From Picochlorum sp. 'celeri' (taxonomy: Eukaryota; Chlorophyta; Trebouxiophyceae), in NCBI GenBank assembly GCA_010909725.1, contig JAACMV010000019.1, forward strand, positions 558,001 through 622,000: 64,000 nucleotides of DNA, written 5' to 3'. Positions within the stretch are counted from its first letter, which is position 1. Each line of letters begins with the position of its first letter. The notes below the pieces were generated by a model, which searched no databases, was not told the DNA's origin, and saw nothing but the letters and a program-made list of their open reading frames with translations. Of this stretch, positions 48,688-58,506 are shown in pieces. The translations under genes and the position numbers were made by a program.

Positions 48688-49119
48688 TCATCCAAAAAAG
48701 TCCGAGACATCCTGAAAGACATCGCTAGTCTTCTGGGCAGCAGTTTCCAAACCATTCTTTGTCGCATTCACAGCCACTCCCACCCCCTTCTTTGTAGCAT
48801 CGACAGCCGTGTCAAGCCCACTTTTCGTAGCATCTGCAGCTGCACCTAATGCATCAGATACTTTGGACATGATTGTGTCAGATACGTGGCATTCCTGAGG
48901 TTCGCAGGACCCTGAGCATACACATGTACTGTACCAGGATGGGTCAGATACATTCAGCGGTGCGTTTCCGAGACTGATATTCTCGCATGCTTTCGGACAG
49001 ACAGCACAGACACCGTTGATGCAGATGTACTGTGGGTCTTTAAGAGCAACAGCCGTGTTGACGAGCAAGGTCGAACAGGCAAACACACAGAGTGCCACGA
49101 ACAGAGATGAACGGCCCAT
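48688..49119 (-). CDS. Secreted Cys-rich protein with LEA-like repeats
   Basis: 143 aa. Signal peptide (LFVALCVFACSTLLVNTAVA), an eight-cysteine mini-domain of about 50 residues (YICINGVCAVCPKACENIS, STCVCSGSCEPQEC), then an amphipathic region of 11-residue repeats (AADATKSGLDT, AVDATKKGVGV, AVNATKNGLET, AAQKTSDVFQD). Such Ala/Lys/Thr undecapeptides are characteristic of group 3 LEA proteins, which fold on drying. A secreted Cys module joined to LEA-like repeats is unusual. No intron. Confidence 0.72.
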   Translation of the reverse strand: MGRSSLFVALCVFACSTLLVNTAVALKDPQYICINGVCAVCPKACENISLGNAPLNVSDPSWYSTCVCSGSCEPQECHVSDTIMSKVSDALGAAADATKSGLDTAVDATKKGVGVAVNATKNGLETAAQKTSDVFQDVSDFFG

Positions 49120-49167
49120 GACGGAATATATCTACGCTGGTTACTACTACAACTGTTTGTATCTTTA

Positions 49168-49380
49168 TTGGAATGTGTTTCTGGGTTGCAGTTGGTTCAT
49201 TTGAGATTGACGCGTTTCAAGGTTTTCTTGGACAAGGCCGATGCTCTAGCCAAAGTGTGGATGGGACGAGAGACAATGGGATTGCATGACCTCATGCACG
49301 TTCGAGCTGAAGTAGTATCAGGTATCATTCCCACAGTCCCACCTTGCTTTAGATTAAATTCATACTATATTCAACTCTAA
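49168..49380 (+). other. Possible exon of an unidentified gene
   Basis: The frame containing TRFKVFLDKADALAKVWMGR and GLHDLMHVRAEVVSG is protein-like and sits between a GGGTTGCAG acceptor (about 49189) and a CAG/GTATCA donor (about 49320). It could be an upstream exon of the next gene, but no start was found. Weak. Confidence 0.22.
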
Positions 49381-49404
49381 AATTCAATCAATCAATCAAG
49401 GAAG

Positions 49405-50189
49405 ATGCCTGCTCCTGGGACAATGGCGTCAAAGACGCAGCAGAGAGCGTTTTCGGCACCTTGGCAGTCGGCCAACGCTTCAGGTGACGGAAACGGGTCT
49501 CAGAAATCGTTTCTTATGGGACAGAAATGGGCATCTCCTTTTTCCAAGATTGGTACGCAGAAGGAGGCTGAGATGGATATGCAAAAGTCGAGTCTCCAGT
49601 ACAGTCAAGGGTCACAGCAGGTGTGTGAGGTTGCGTGGCGATGCAAGCGCTTTTTGGATTCATCTGTTTCCAGTTCATATTTTGTGATATATTTCAGATT
49701 GCGAGCAAGCTGTTGCAAAATTTTCAAGTGGCACCCTACCCTTCCATGGTGTCATCTCCAGACTCACATGGTGTTGGGAGCAAACAGTCTGAGCAGTTTC
49801 AGGAAAAGCTGGATGCACTGTGTGAAAAAGTTGATAATCTTGTTAAGAAGATTGATGAGAGTGAAAAGTATTGTGCTGCACGAGCGCACGTGTCACAGCA
49901 GATTGTAATGCGTCGCTTGGAATCACAACTGGCACGGCAGATGGCAAGTCATGCATTTCTTGATGGTGTTGCAAGAAAGGTATGTCACTATATGCGTCGT
50001 AAAAGCAGGGATGCAAATGACGCATTGCCAGAAAGAAAAAAGCAGAAAAAAAATGGTACTGGTGTTGGCCGTGCCAAGGTCACATCCGTGAATTCAAAAA
50101 TGTGGGCCTCTTCAAAACACACTGCAAGTCCAAAGGAGCGAGTGATGCCATCCTCAATGGGAGAATCACGCTACTCTAACAGCGTGTAG
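49405..50189 (+). CDS. Nuclear-type coiled-coil protein, unidentified
   Basis: Two exons, 49405-49620 and 49698-50189; the 77-nt intron (GTGTGTG...ATTTCAG) joins GSQQ to IASKLLQNFQVAP in frame. Product 235 aa. The N-terminus is Ser/Gln-rich, a coiled coil covers about residues 100-150 (EQFQEKLDALCEKVDNLVKK), and a basic bipartite NLS-like stretch (RRKSRDANDALPERKKQKKN) follows before a Ser-rich tail. No recognised domain. Meiotic axis or recombination accessory proteins can look like this, but nothing proves it. Confidence 0.6.
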
Positions 50190-50214
50190 TAATGTTTTCA
50201 GTGTTTTTACAGTA

Positions 50215-50755
50215 TCACGCATGTCGCCGAAGATGATGCAGTTTATCTCTGTACAATAACAATGCAGCTTCCTTTGCTTTACTCTCAATCATCACATCTA
50301 CATGGTCTTCATACCCGTATAGATCGATAGGTCCGTATATAAAGTTAGAGTGAGAGTGAGGATGGGTCTTCCGGCGCTGTGGACATTCTGGCATTTCGCT
50401 CCAATGCACCACGGGCCTGATGCCTTCTGGCCATGTTGACATGGCAGTTTCAAACGCCTCTTTCTGTGATGTGACATGGTTCCAGGACAGAACTGATGAT
50501 GGTGAAAATCAAATGTTATCGGGATCCCTGTATTTTATGGAGAAGTAATAAATCATCTACGCTGTAACTATTAGGGACGTCATCATTTTCTACGGCAAGC
50601 CTTGCTTTCAACGAGTCGCTCAGTCTCTCATGGAATGTTTCTGCAAATCTATCCAATGTTTTCTTCTTGTTCCCATACACACCACCAACGTGAATATTAA
50701 TCTGCATACATGTATCGATGCCCACTCATTAAACATGGTCTTCCTCTCCTTGTAT

Positions 50756-50811
<56 letters not shown>

Positions 50812-51634
50812 CTCTTCCATACACACATACCTTGTTCCAATGTGAGGGTGCATATCCCATCAGGTCAAACACGCGAGACTGAACCTCTAAATCTTTAATA
50901 CTCGAATCAATAATATCTTCATTTGATGATGCTAATTTGATGAAATGTGACGGATGATTTGTAATCCTCTGATCAGCTGCCCGCGCCACCTCCCCAGCAG
51001 CACTCAATGCTGCACAAATCAATTCATACTCGGGTAGCTCTTCTAATTCATAATGACCAGCCCATGGAAATAATTTACTTGTCATCCTATACAGATGAAT
51101 ACCATGCGCGTGATTCCACGCGAGCAATTCCAGCAGATCCAAACAATTGGCCAAGGCCAATTGACTCACATGAGCCAACCCCTTTTCCTCAAATGTCTTT
51201 TTGATACAGCCCCGACTCGTATGAATCTTTTTGGTCCTCTTCAATAGAAGATTGTCACAGGTATACCCTAGCCGTAACGCGCACTGTTGCTGTACACTGG
51301 GTGCCTCTGGGTATAAAACCAAGTCTTCTTCTGACAAGTGCTGAGCACCTTGGTATCCATATACATGCTCCTCCTGTTCCTGAACAAGCACCGCTTCTTC
51401 AACAAATGATGCAAATGTTCTATTGAATGTCCTTTGACCGTGTCGTTTTGGTTGAATCGCTCCAACAGGAGGGTGTCGACCACACGCCGAGCGACCCCAC
51501 GTACTGAATCCTGAATTCCTCCGTTGCTTGTATTGATTCATGGCAAGGCAATGTCTTCTACTTGTATATAATCTATTTCTCATACAAAATTGGATACCTG
51601 AGCGTAGTACAGGATGCAATTCACGACAGCACAT
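50215..51634 (-). CDS. UV-damage endonuclease (UVDE/UvsE family), frame breaks in 3' part
   Basis: UVDE nicks DNA 5' of UV photoproducts. Exon 1 (51634 or 51541 down to 50831) carries ALRLGYTCDNLLL, LANCLDLLELLAWNHAHGIH, LYRMTSKLFPWAGHYE, RITNHPSHFIKLAS and VFDLMGYAPSHWNK. A 129-nt intron (50702-50830) contains a TA and GA microsatellite. Exon 2 from 50701 has INIHVGGVYGNKKKTLDRFA and LAVENDDVPNSYSVDDLLLL. The frame then stops, but the next frames give IPITFDFHHHQFCPG, then SQKEAFETAMSTWPEGIRPV, VHWSE and DVMIESKAKEAALLL to the stop. Two single missing bases (near 50526 and 50480) would join them. Metal ligands of the TIM barrel (H, E/ND, HHH, HWSE) are all present in pieces. Confidence 0.85.
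50759..50811. repeat. TA and GA microsatellite in UVDE intron
   Basis: About 15 TA units followed by about 10 AG units, within the first UVDE intron. Likely length-polymorphic. Confidence 0.9.
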
Positions 51635-51816
51635 TTGTTTCTTGGATTTAAAACGGGAATATTGTGGTCACATGGTCATTCGTCGAGCGGATCTTCTGTT
51701 ATATGCACTCAAAATATTACATTTATGTTGTTCATGGTAGATCTGCGCTCGCTTCTCATGATCACGTCGTGGAGGATGACTGCCATTGATGCAGACAGGA
51801 CTACAAGCAGTCCTCG

Positions 51817-52744
51817 TCATTCATACTCATCCACAATGTACCCTGATACATATCTTTCAGAAGACTCGCAAAATTTGCTCAAATCCTCTTTTTCTTCGCC
51901 CAAGACATAGATATATCCTCCCTTATTCAACCTACACCGTTTCTTCTTTGTATCATAGGTGAACGATTGACATTCCAGATCATTATTAGCATTCTCTTTA
52001 TCGACACACTTTCGGAAGCAGCTTTTGAGCGATCTGACGTTCTTTGCCACCTTTTTCAATCCTCCTCTGGATTTGAACCCTTTGAAGGCAAAACCGTTAA
52101 AACCTCCGTACCCTAAAAACTTGTAATCCTTGTATCCGGGAAACACAGCATACCCACATTTTGGTTCCTTTCCATCCATTGTTCCAACATAGTTGTCAGA
52201 AAGTGATGTGCTGGACGATAAACCGTTTTCTCCCAACGTCACTGGACAGCCCGAAGAACTGCATTCTTGAATCTTTGGCTTTCCTTGGTAGAGCAGGCAT
52301 TGCGCTCGGCCTGAAGCATAGCTGTCCTTATCCTCTTCCAACTGGATCACATGAAAGGTGGTGCAAGGTAGCCTGTAGAACTCGCACATCTCGCAGCATT
52401 TTTTCTTTGCCTCTGAAAATGAATCATAGAGGAGAGTAATTGAGTCCCATGCGTACACATTGTCCTGCCCATTCTTCCGTGGAATCACGACCCTTCCTGG
52501 CTTACCGGAGCAATCATCTGCACTGCGCATTGCGTAACGGGACTCTCAGTCGGTCGATCCACCAGGCGATTCAAAAACCCGTAATCTCTTTCGGTTTATC
52601 TCGGGAATATATCGTCACTTGTCAAAACAATAGTATGGCGTACCGAGCCCCCAGAATACAGGAAAAAAGAAGTAGAGAAACCAGTGCCGTGGCCCGCACG
52701 TGCTCGTATCCCCCACAAGTGGCTGCTATCAGGCCATGCATCAT
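51817..52744 (-). CDS. Secreted Cys-rich protein, tandem paralog 1
   Basis: Two exons: 52644-52744 encodes a signal peptide (ATALVSLLLLFSC-like hydrophobic core after MMHGLIAATCGG) and 51817-52522 the mature part; the 121-nt intron is phase 2 (donor GTACGCC). Product about 268 aa. Mature features are DDCSGKPGRVVIP, KKKCCEMCEFYRLPCTTFHV, CSSSGCPVT, GKEPKCGYAVFPGYKDYKFL, CFRKCVDKENANNDLECQSF and a final KFCESSERYVSGYIVDEYE. The CxxC...C...F-Y spacing is reminiscent of PAN/apple lectin-like modules, but I do not claim that fold. It is about two-thirds identical to the next gene and shares its intron position, so this is a tandem duplication. Confidence 0.78.
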
Positions 52745-53081
52745 TTATATAGAATTTATATAGAATGAACGCGTTTACATAAAGAAAGGAATTTTCTTTT
52801 ATTGGTACGACGTATTGACTTGAGGATTTGTTTTTCGATTCGTGTATTTCAGTCGGGTGTCACGTGTACTCCAAACGTGGGGCAGCAATTCCTGTGAGCC
52901 TTATGAGTAGGCCGATGGGTCTAGACCCATCGACAGATCTGTCACTGACTGCCTGATGCTCATGATTTGTTACACGGGCAAGAAATACTCCAATATCCTG
53001 CAAGATCTAGGTCTCGCTTCTCATAATAATGAGGTTGCGAGTGAGTGCCATTGATGCAGACAGGACTATAAGCAGTCCTGT
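52745..53081. other. Intergenic region with adjacent perfect palindromes
   Basis: 337 nt between the two tandem paralogs. It contains CGATGGGTCTAGACCCATCG (52913-52932) sharing its last G with GACAGATCTGTC (52932-52943). Sequence just upstream of 53082 resembles that before 51817 (the 3' UTRs of both copies), including the hairpin AGGACT/AGTCCT. Confidence 0.75.
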
Positions 53082-53980
53082 TCAATCATACTCATCCACA
53101 ATAAACCCTGACACATATCTGTCGGAAGACTCGCAAAATTTGCTCAAGAACTCTTCGTCTTCACCCTTGACATAGATGTATCCTCCCTTGTTCATCCTGC
53201 ATCGTTTCTTTTTCATATCATAGGTAAACGACTCGCACTCAGAGTCATCATCATTGACACATTTTTGAAAGCAGCTTTTAACAGATCGGACATTCTTTGC
53301 CACCTTGTGTAAATTCCCTCTGGATTTGAACTCTTTGTAGGCAAAACCATTATTTCCTCGATAGCCTAAAAACTCGTAATCACTGTCTGTGGGAAACACA
53401 GCATACCCACATTTGGGTTCCTTTCCATCCATTGTTCCAACATAGTTGGCGGATCTTGATGTACTTGAAGACAACCCGTTTGCTCCATTCGTCACTGGAC
53501 AGCCCGAAGAACTACATTCTTGAATCCTTGGCTTTCCTTGGTAGAGCAGGCATTGCGCTCGGCCTGAAGCATAGTTGTCTTTTTCCTCTTCCAGCTGGAT
53601 CACGTGATAGGTGGTGCAAGGAGGCCTGTACAACTCGCACATCTCGCAGCATTTTCTCTTTGCATCTGAAAATGAATCATACAGAAGCTCTGAAGACCAG
53701 GTATAGAGGATATCCTCTCCGCTCTTTTTGGGAACCACAACCCTTCCTGTTTGACCTGAGCAATCGTTTGCACTGCACAAAAGGATTACCAATCGTCGGT
53801 CGATTCGCAAAGGGCACATGATTGCCCAGAATATCGTCAGGTTTGTCAAAACCATAAATAAATTATTGATATATAAGACGATTATCAAGTGAAACAGGCG
53901 TACCCAGCACCAAAGATGGAAGAAGAAAGAAGTAAAGAAACCAGCGCTCTGACGTACGTGCCCGTTATCACGTCCTGCAT
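53082..53980 (-). CDS. Secreted Cys-rich protein, tandem paralog 2
   Basis: Two exons: 53904-53980 (MQDVITGTYVRALVSLLLSS, signal peptide) and 53082-53772; the 131-nt intron has the same donor (GTACGCC), acceptor and phase 2 as paralog 1. Product about 255 aa: NDCSGQTGRVVVPKKSGED, KRKCCEMCELYRPPCTTYHV, YASGRAQCLLYQGKP, CSSSGCPVT, KEPKCGYAVFP and KFCESSDRYVSGFIVDEYD. All mature cysteines are shared with paralog 1; differences are mainly conservative. An unspliced ATG frame from 53888 would give a hydrophobic start unlike the paralog, so the spliced model is preferred. Role unknown; secretion is well supported. Confidence 0.78.
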
Positions 53981-54081
53981 GATTGATATCGAATGAACGC
54001 GTATCTCCTGAAAGAAATTTCCTTTCCCATAAGAAGTATAAAGTAATTGGTAGTTATTCAGTGTACCTTATGGCTGTAACC

Positions 54082-54470
54082 TCAAACAATGACGCAGTTT
54101 AGTGGCATCTGCAACTGAGGGGAGGTCAGTTCCTGATGATGCGTTGGTCCGACCGGCAGTTCTCGTCCAAACGCGGATGCTGACATAATCTGGTGCGACA
54201 GTTTCTTTCCGACGACGTATACAACGACCGGATGCTCTCTCTGCATTCTTGATATTCCTAGAATATATCTGATCATCTCATACGGGAAGAATAGTGCGGC
54301 TGGAGGGATGTTGGTACAAATGTGCTTGAAATCTTTGCAGGAGAGTGGCTTGGATGGGTCGATGCTGCATGAATTCTGCTCATGAGCTGTGGCAACGGAC
54401 CTCTCAGGTTGTATCCAAGCAAAGTTCTTGTACCATATTCCGCCGAGTAGAGTGCTGCGAGTCTGTGATT
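54082..54470 (-). other. Orphan exon-like open frame
   Basis: Open for about 130 codons down to a stop at 54082-54084, with convincing protein features: RSTLLGGIWYKNFAWIQPER, PLSCKDFKHICTNIPPAALF, PYEMIRYILGISRMQRE and a C-terminus PQLQMPLNCVIV. No ATG near its beginning. ATCACAG near 54465 could be an acceptor, so this looks like the last exon of a gene whose 5' part is not identified, or a gene remnant. Family not recognised. Confidence 0.4.
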
Positions 54471-54700
54471 GACTGCCTTTTATTATTGACCATACAATGC
54501 ATAGACAACCATCTATGAGATCTTTAGAGATCCAGATCTATCATGATCAGGTTTGGTGCATTGACGACCTGATCTAGGACGGGAATAGACCAATCGTCGA
54601 GCATTAAGAATCAATTAGAATTCATTGTAGCGTTATTATTAACAACATTCGACCTCATTGAGGTACTAATACGCTGTTTGCGGTAGACCCTTATCTTTCA
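54471..54700. other. Intergenic region upstream of PGM
   Basis: Contains clustered GATC-type palindromic words (AGATCT, TCATGA, TGATCA) and the inverted repeat GATCAGGT/ACCTGATC (about 54545-54574). No gene seen. Confidence 0.4.
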
Positions 54701-56748
54701 ATGTCGAATCTGTCTACTCTTGTACCCAACAGGTCATCATCTGGTATTACACGTACAACTGCTACTGTATCAACATTAAATCAGAAGTTTGGATCGATCC
54801 ATCGCTCTAGAAGGTGCGTTTGTGGGGAATCTGCATGCTCGGGTCGTTCTACCAGGCTTGGCTCTTGGGATCATCCGAGTTGGCGTGATCCTTGGGCATA
54901 CCCATCAACCCTTACATGCGCGTTTATAGCGGAATACAATCGATTTGATGACACTTTTAACCAACAATTTCAACAATGTACTGCAGATATCAAAAGAAAT
55001 CGTTGCAACAGCGTGGTGTTTCTTCTGACCAACAACAAAGACTTGCTGGTGGTGTATTGTGTCGTGCTGCTATGGATACCTTTACTGTCAACAAGGTTGC
55101 CACCAAACCAATTGATGGGCAGAAGACTGGAACAAGCGGTCTTCGTAAGAAGACGAATGTGTTCATGTCAGAGAATTATCTGGCCAACTGGATTCAATCT
55201 CTCTTCCTGGCTCTTGGTGATGAAGCAAAGGGTCAAACAATTGGTCTGGGAGGAGATGGACGCTACTTCAATAAACAAGCTGTCCAGATTATCTTGAAGC
55301 TGGCAGCTGGAAACGGAGTAAAGAAGGTTGTGGTTGGACAGAATGGTTTCATGGCGACTCCAGCAATGTCTGCATTGATCAGGCAGCGAGGATTGTATGG
55401 AGGGCTGATCATGAGTGCATCTCACAATCCTGCTGGCCCTGATGAAGATTGGGGAATCAAGTTTAATTACTCCTCAGGAGAACCAGCTCCAGAGAAGATT
55501 ACCGATAAGATTTTTGGATTCACCCAGTCCATTTCTGAACTCATGATGGCTGATATTCCAGATATTGACTTGTCATCTGTTGGTGTGACTCGCTTTGGAG
55601 ATTTTGAGGTCGAGGTGGTGGATTATACAAAGGAATATTTTGATACCTTGAAGGAGGTCTTTGATTTTGATGCTCTGAAGAAGTTTGTGAGCAGGTCTGA
55701 TGTCAAGTTTGTTTTTGATGCTATGCATGCCATCACTGGAGCTTATGCAGAACCATTGTTTGTGGATGCTCTTGGTGCCCCTGCCGACAGCATTCGAAAC
55801 AGTGTTCCATTGGAAGATTTTGGAGGAGGCCACCCAGATCCAAATCTGACATACGCCAAGGAGTTGGTAGATATCATGTTTTCCAGTGATGCTCCAACCT
55901 TTGGAGCTGCATCCGATGGAGATGGTGACAGAAATATGATTTTGGGAAATAATTTCTTCGTTACACCTTCCGACTCTGTGGCTGTTATTGCGGCGAATGC
56001 ACAAGAGTGCATCCCATACTTTAAGAATGGATTGAAGGGTGTTGCACGATCCATGCCAACAAGTGCTGCATTGGATAATGTTGCCAATGACATGGGCATT
56101 CCATTCTACGAAACCCCAACCGGATGGAAGTTCTTCGGCAATCTCATGGATGCTGATAAATGCTCCATCTGTGGAGAGGAGAGTTTCGGAACCGGCGCGG
56201 ACCACGTACGAGAAAAGGATGGACTCTGGGCTGTTCTTGCATGGTTGTCTATTCTGGCCAAGAAGAATGAAAATGCACCTGAAGGCAGTCTGGTATCTAT
56301 TAAAGACATTGTCAACGATCATTGGAAGAAATTTGGTCGCAATTTCTACAGTAGATATGATTATGAGGGAGTTGAGAGCGAGTCTGCCAACAAAATGATG
56401 GCCCATCTCCAGCAGATTGTGGACTCGGCAAACAAGGGTGATGCCATCTGCGGATTCAAGATTGATACCGCTGATAACTTCACCTACACAGATCCAATCG
56501 ATGGATCAGTGGCAAAGAACCAGGGTATCAGATTTGTGTTCGAGGATGGATCAAGAATCATCTTTAGACTCTCAGGAACCGGATCTGCTGGTGCAACCAT
56601 TCGCATGTACATTGAGACATACACCAAGGATGCTTCAAAGTTCGAGTTGGACGCCCAGGATGCCCTCAAAGATATTATCAATGCTGCACTCGAAACATCT
56701 CGTTTGCAAGAGTTCACAGGAAGGGATAAACCAACTGTTATTACATAA
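54701..56748 (+). CDS. PGM: Phosphoglucomutase, plastid-targeted
   Basis: Interconverts glucose-1-P and glucose-6-P. Exon 1 54701-54813 and exon 2 54987-56748; a 173-nt phase-2 intron (donor GTGCGTT, acceptor TACTGCAG). The joined N-terminus ([20 protein letters not shown], then Ser/Arg-rich to [11 protein letters not shown]) is a chloroplast transit peptide with a typical V-x-R/A-A cleavage context. The enzyme has [15 protein letters not shown]-like LGGDGRYFN, the phosphoserine loop [19 protein letters not shown], metal loop [42 protein letters not shown] and [15 protein letters not shown]. Full length. Expected to serve starch synthesis. An ATG at 54976 could give a shorter form. Confidence 0.94.
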
Positions 56749-56810
56749 ATACGAGTCATTTTTTTCTATTGTCCCCTCATGTCACACGACAACATCATAT
56801 GCAACTCTTC

Positions 56811-57371
56811 TTATAAATTCTTCGTTCCTATCTTCCGTCTTCTCTTTTGAGAACTCTCCTTCTCCATAGTTTTCAAATCATCAGTCTCTAGAGGAGGAGT
56901 CTCCACCCACACCTGTCGATTAGACGGAAATGGTGTAAGATCCATCGTCATGGCTGCATCTCGAAGCCTTTGGTTTGGCAGTGCTGCGACAGCCGCATCC
57001 CGAAGCTTCACCTTGGCCATGAACTGCGCCTGCCATGCTCTATGCTGTCTCATCTTCTGCCTACTAAACTCCTTGGCCCTTGCAGCCGCATCCAACAGTT
57101 CCTCTTCAGTAAACTCCCGCTTCGTCTGTGGGGGCGAGAGCGCATCTATCAAAACCTGCATTTTCCCCTTTTTATCACTGAAATCGTCTTTACTGCTACT
57201 ACTAGAGCTACTTTTATTCGCTTTTGCTGCAAAAGATCGGGCCAGGTGCCACTCGACTGGAAGCGTTGGGACAAGACTGGTTCCTCCTTTACCTGCTTCG
57301 ATACAACGCATGCCTACCCGCATGCATTGCCTATATAATCCTTCCATCCTATAATCTATCAAAAAAATCAA
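56811..57371 (-). CDS. Probable mitochondrial protein, ribosomal-type
   Basis: About 177-186 aa (start at 57371 or the ATG at 57344). The N-terminal 55 residues look like a mitochondrial presequence (basic, ending VEWHLARSFAAKANKSSSS). The rest is helical and basic: EEELLDAAARAKEFSRQKMR, AALPNQRLRDAAMTMDLTPF, PSNRQVWVETPP and a Lys/Arg tail. The LRDAAMTMDLTPFP-like segment resembles small plant-type mitoribosomal proteins, but this is an impression, not a family match. Confidence 0.55.
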   Translation of the reverse strand: MIFLIDYRMEGLYRQCMRVGMRCIEAGKGGTSLVPTLPVEWHLARSFAAKANKSSSSSSSKDDFSDKKGKMQVLIDALSPPQTKREFTEEELLDAAARAKEFSRQKMRQHRAWQAQFMAKVKLRDAAVAALPNQRLRDAAMTMDLTPFPSNRQVWVETPPLETDDLKTMEKESSQKRRRKIGTKNL

Positions 57372-57583
57372 TGTGCGATCAAGTCAACGTCCGATGGCGG
57401 AAGAGAAAACAAATCAACCAGTTTGTGCTTGAAGGGATCTCTGCTGTTTTTATTGTTTGATTTACGGACTCTCTGCCTCTTCTAGATGGGCGATGATCAT
57501 CCACACGACGCCTTAGGCCCAATCGATACGGACATTTACATATTTAAAACACGTCAAGGTAGACAAGGCACGCATCGTCAACA

Positions 57584-58420
57584 ATGCTTGAGGAACAATC
57601 GCAACAGCTGGGCAGTTCTGTGAGACAGCCTTACAAGCCCTACAGCATCCAGGACAAGGTTGTCCTAATCACAGGGGCGTCTTCTGGCATTGGTGAAGCC
57701 TGTGCTTGGAGATTTGCAGATGCAGGATGTAAACTTATCATCCTAGCAAGACGAGCTGATCGTTTGGAAGCGTTGAAACGGGATATTCAACAAACCTATC
57801 CAACAGTCCCTGTGCACTCAATTATATTGGATGTCAGGGATACAGAACAGCTTGTCAGGCTTCCAGAGACTCTTCCAGCAGAGTTTAGAGATGTTGATAT
57901 TCTTGTGAATAATGCGGGATTGGCATTGGGTACCTATACCACGGATGAAGTGGATATTGAGGATGCAATTCAAATGATCAATACAAACATCACCTCTGTT
58001 GTTGCCTTGACCAAGGTTGTCTCTGCATCCATGAAGAAGAGAAACTCTGGGCACATTATAAATATATCATCTGTTGCTGCACATGAATCATATAAGCAAG
58101 GAGGGGTATATTGTGGGACAAAACATGCGGTGGATGCTCTTACAGTAGCTGCGAGACATGATTTTGTGGACACAGATATTAGGGTCACTGCCATCTCTCC
58201 TGGTGCTGTCAAGACAGAGTTTAGTGTTGTACGTTATAAAGGAGATGAGGATAAGGCAGATCAGGTATACGAGGGTATTCATCCATTGACAGCCGCGGAT
58301 ATCGCAGACAATGTCTTGTATGCTGCAACAAGGCCTCCTCATGTACAAGTCACAGAAATCAACGTCTTGGCAACATATCAATGCTCTGCCAAAGGACTTG
58401 CACGGGTACTGAAACAGTAA
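57584..58420 (+). CDS. Short-chain dehydrogenase/reductase (YdfG-like)
   Basis: 278 aa classical SDR. Cofactor motif GASSGIGEACAWRFADAGCK with LARRADRLE (Arg after the second strand, so NADP preferred), ILVNNAGLALGTYTTDEVD, INISSVAAHESYKQGG with catalytic Ser, and YCGTKHAVDALT with the YxxxK pair. The end VTEINVLATYQCSA resembles bacterial YdfG and yeast YMR226C, NADP-dependent 3-hydroxy acid dehydrogenases acting on serine and related acids. No intron and no clear targeting peptide. Substrate inferred only. Confidence 0.9.
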   Translation: MLEEQSQQLGSSVRQPYKPYSIQDKVVLITGASSGIGEACAWRFADAGCKLIILARRADRLEALKRDIQQTYPTVPVHSIILDVRDTEQLVRLPETLPAEFRDVDILVNNAGLALGTYTTDEVDIEDAIQMINTNITSVVALTKVVSASMKKRNSGHIINISSVAAHESYKQGGVYCGTKHAVDALTVAARHDFVDTDIRVTAISPGAVKTEFSVVRYKGDEDKADQVYEGIHPLTAADIADNVLYAATRPPHVQVTEINVLATYQCSAKGLARVLKQ

Positions 58421-58506
58421 TTAAACATATACAGAATGATTTTTTAATATCAGTTATTACATAGATAGATGCATGGAGGGCAAGAAAAAAATCATCATTG
58501 TACTCA

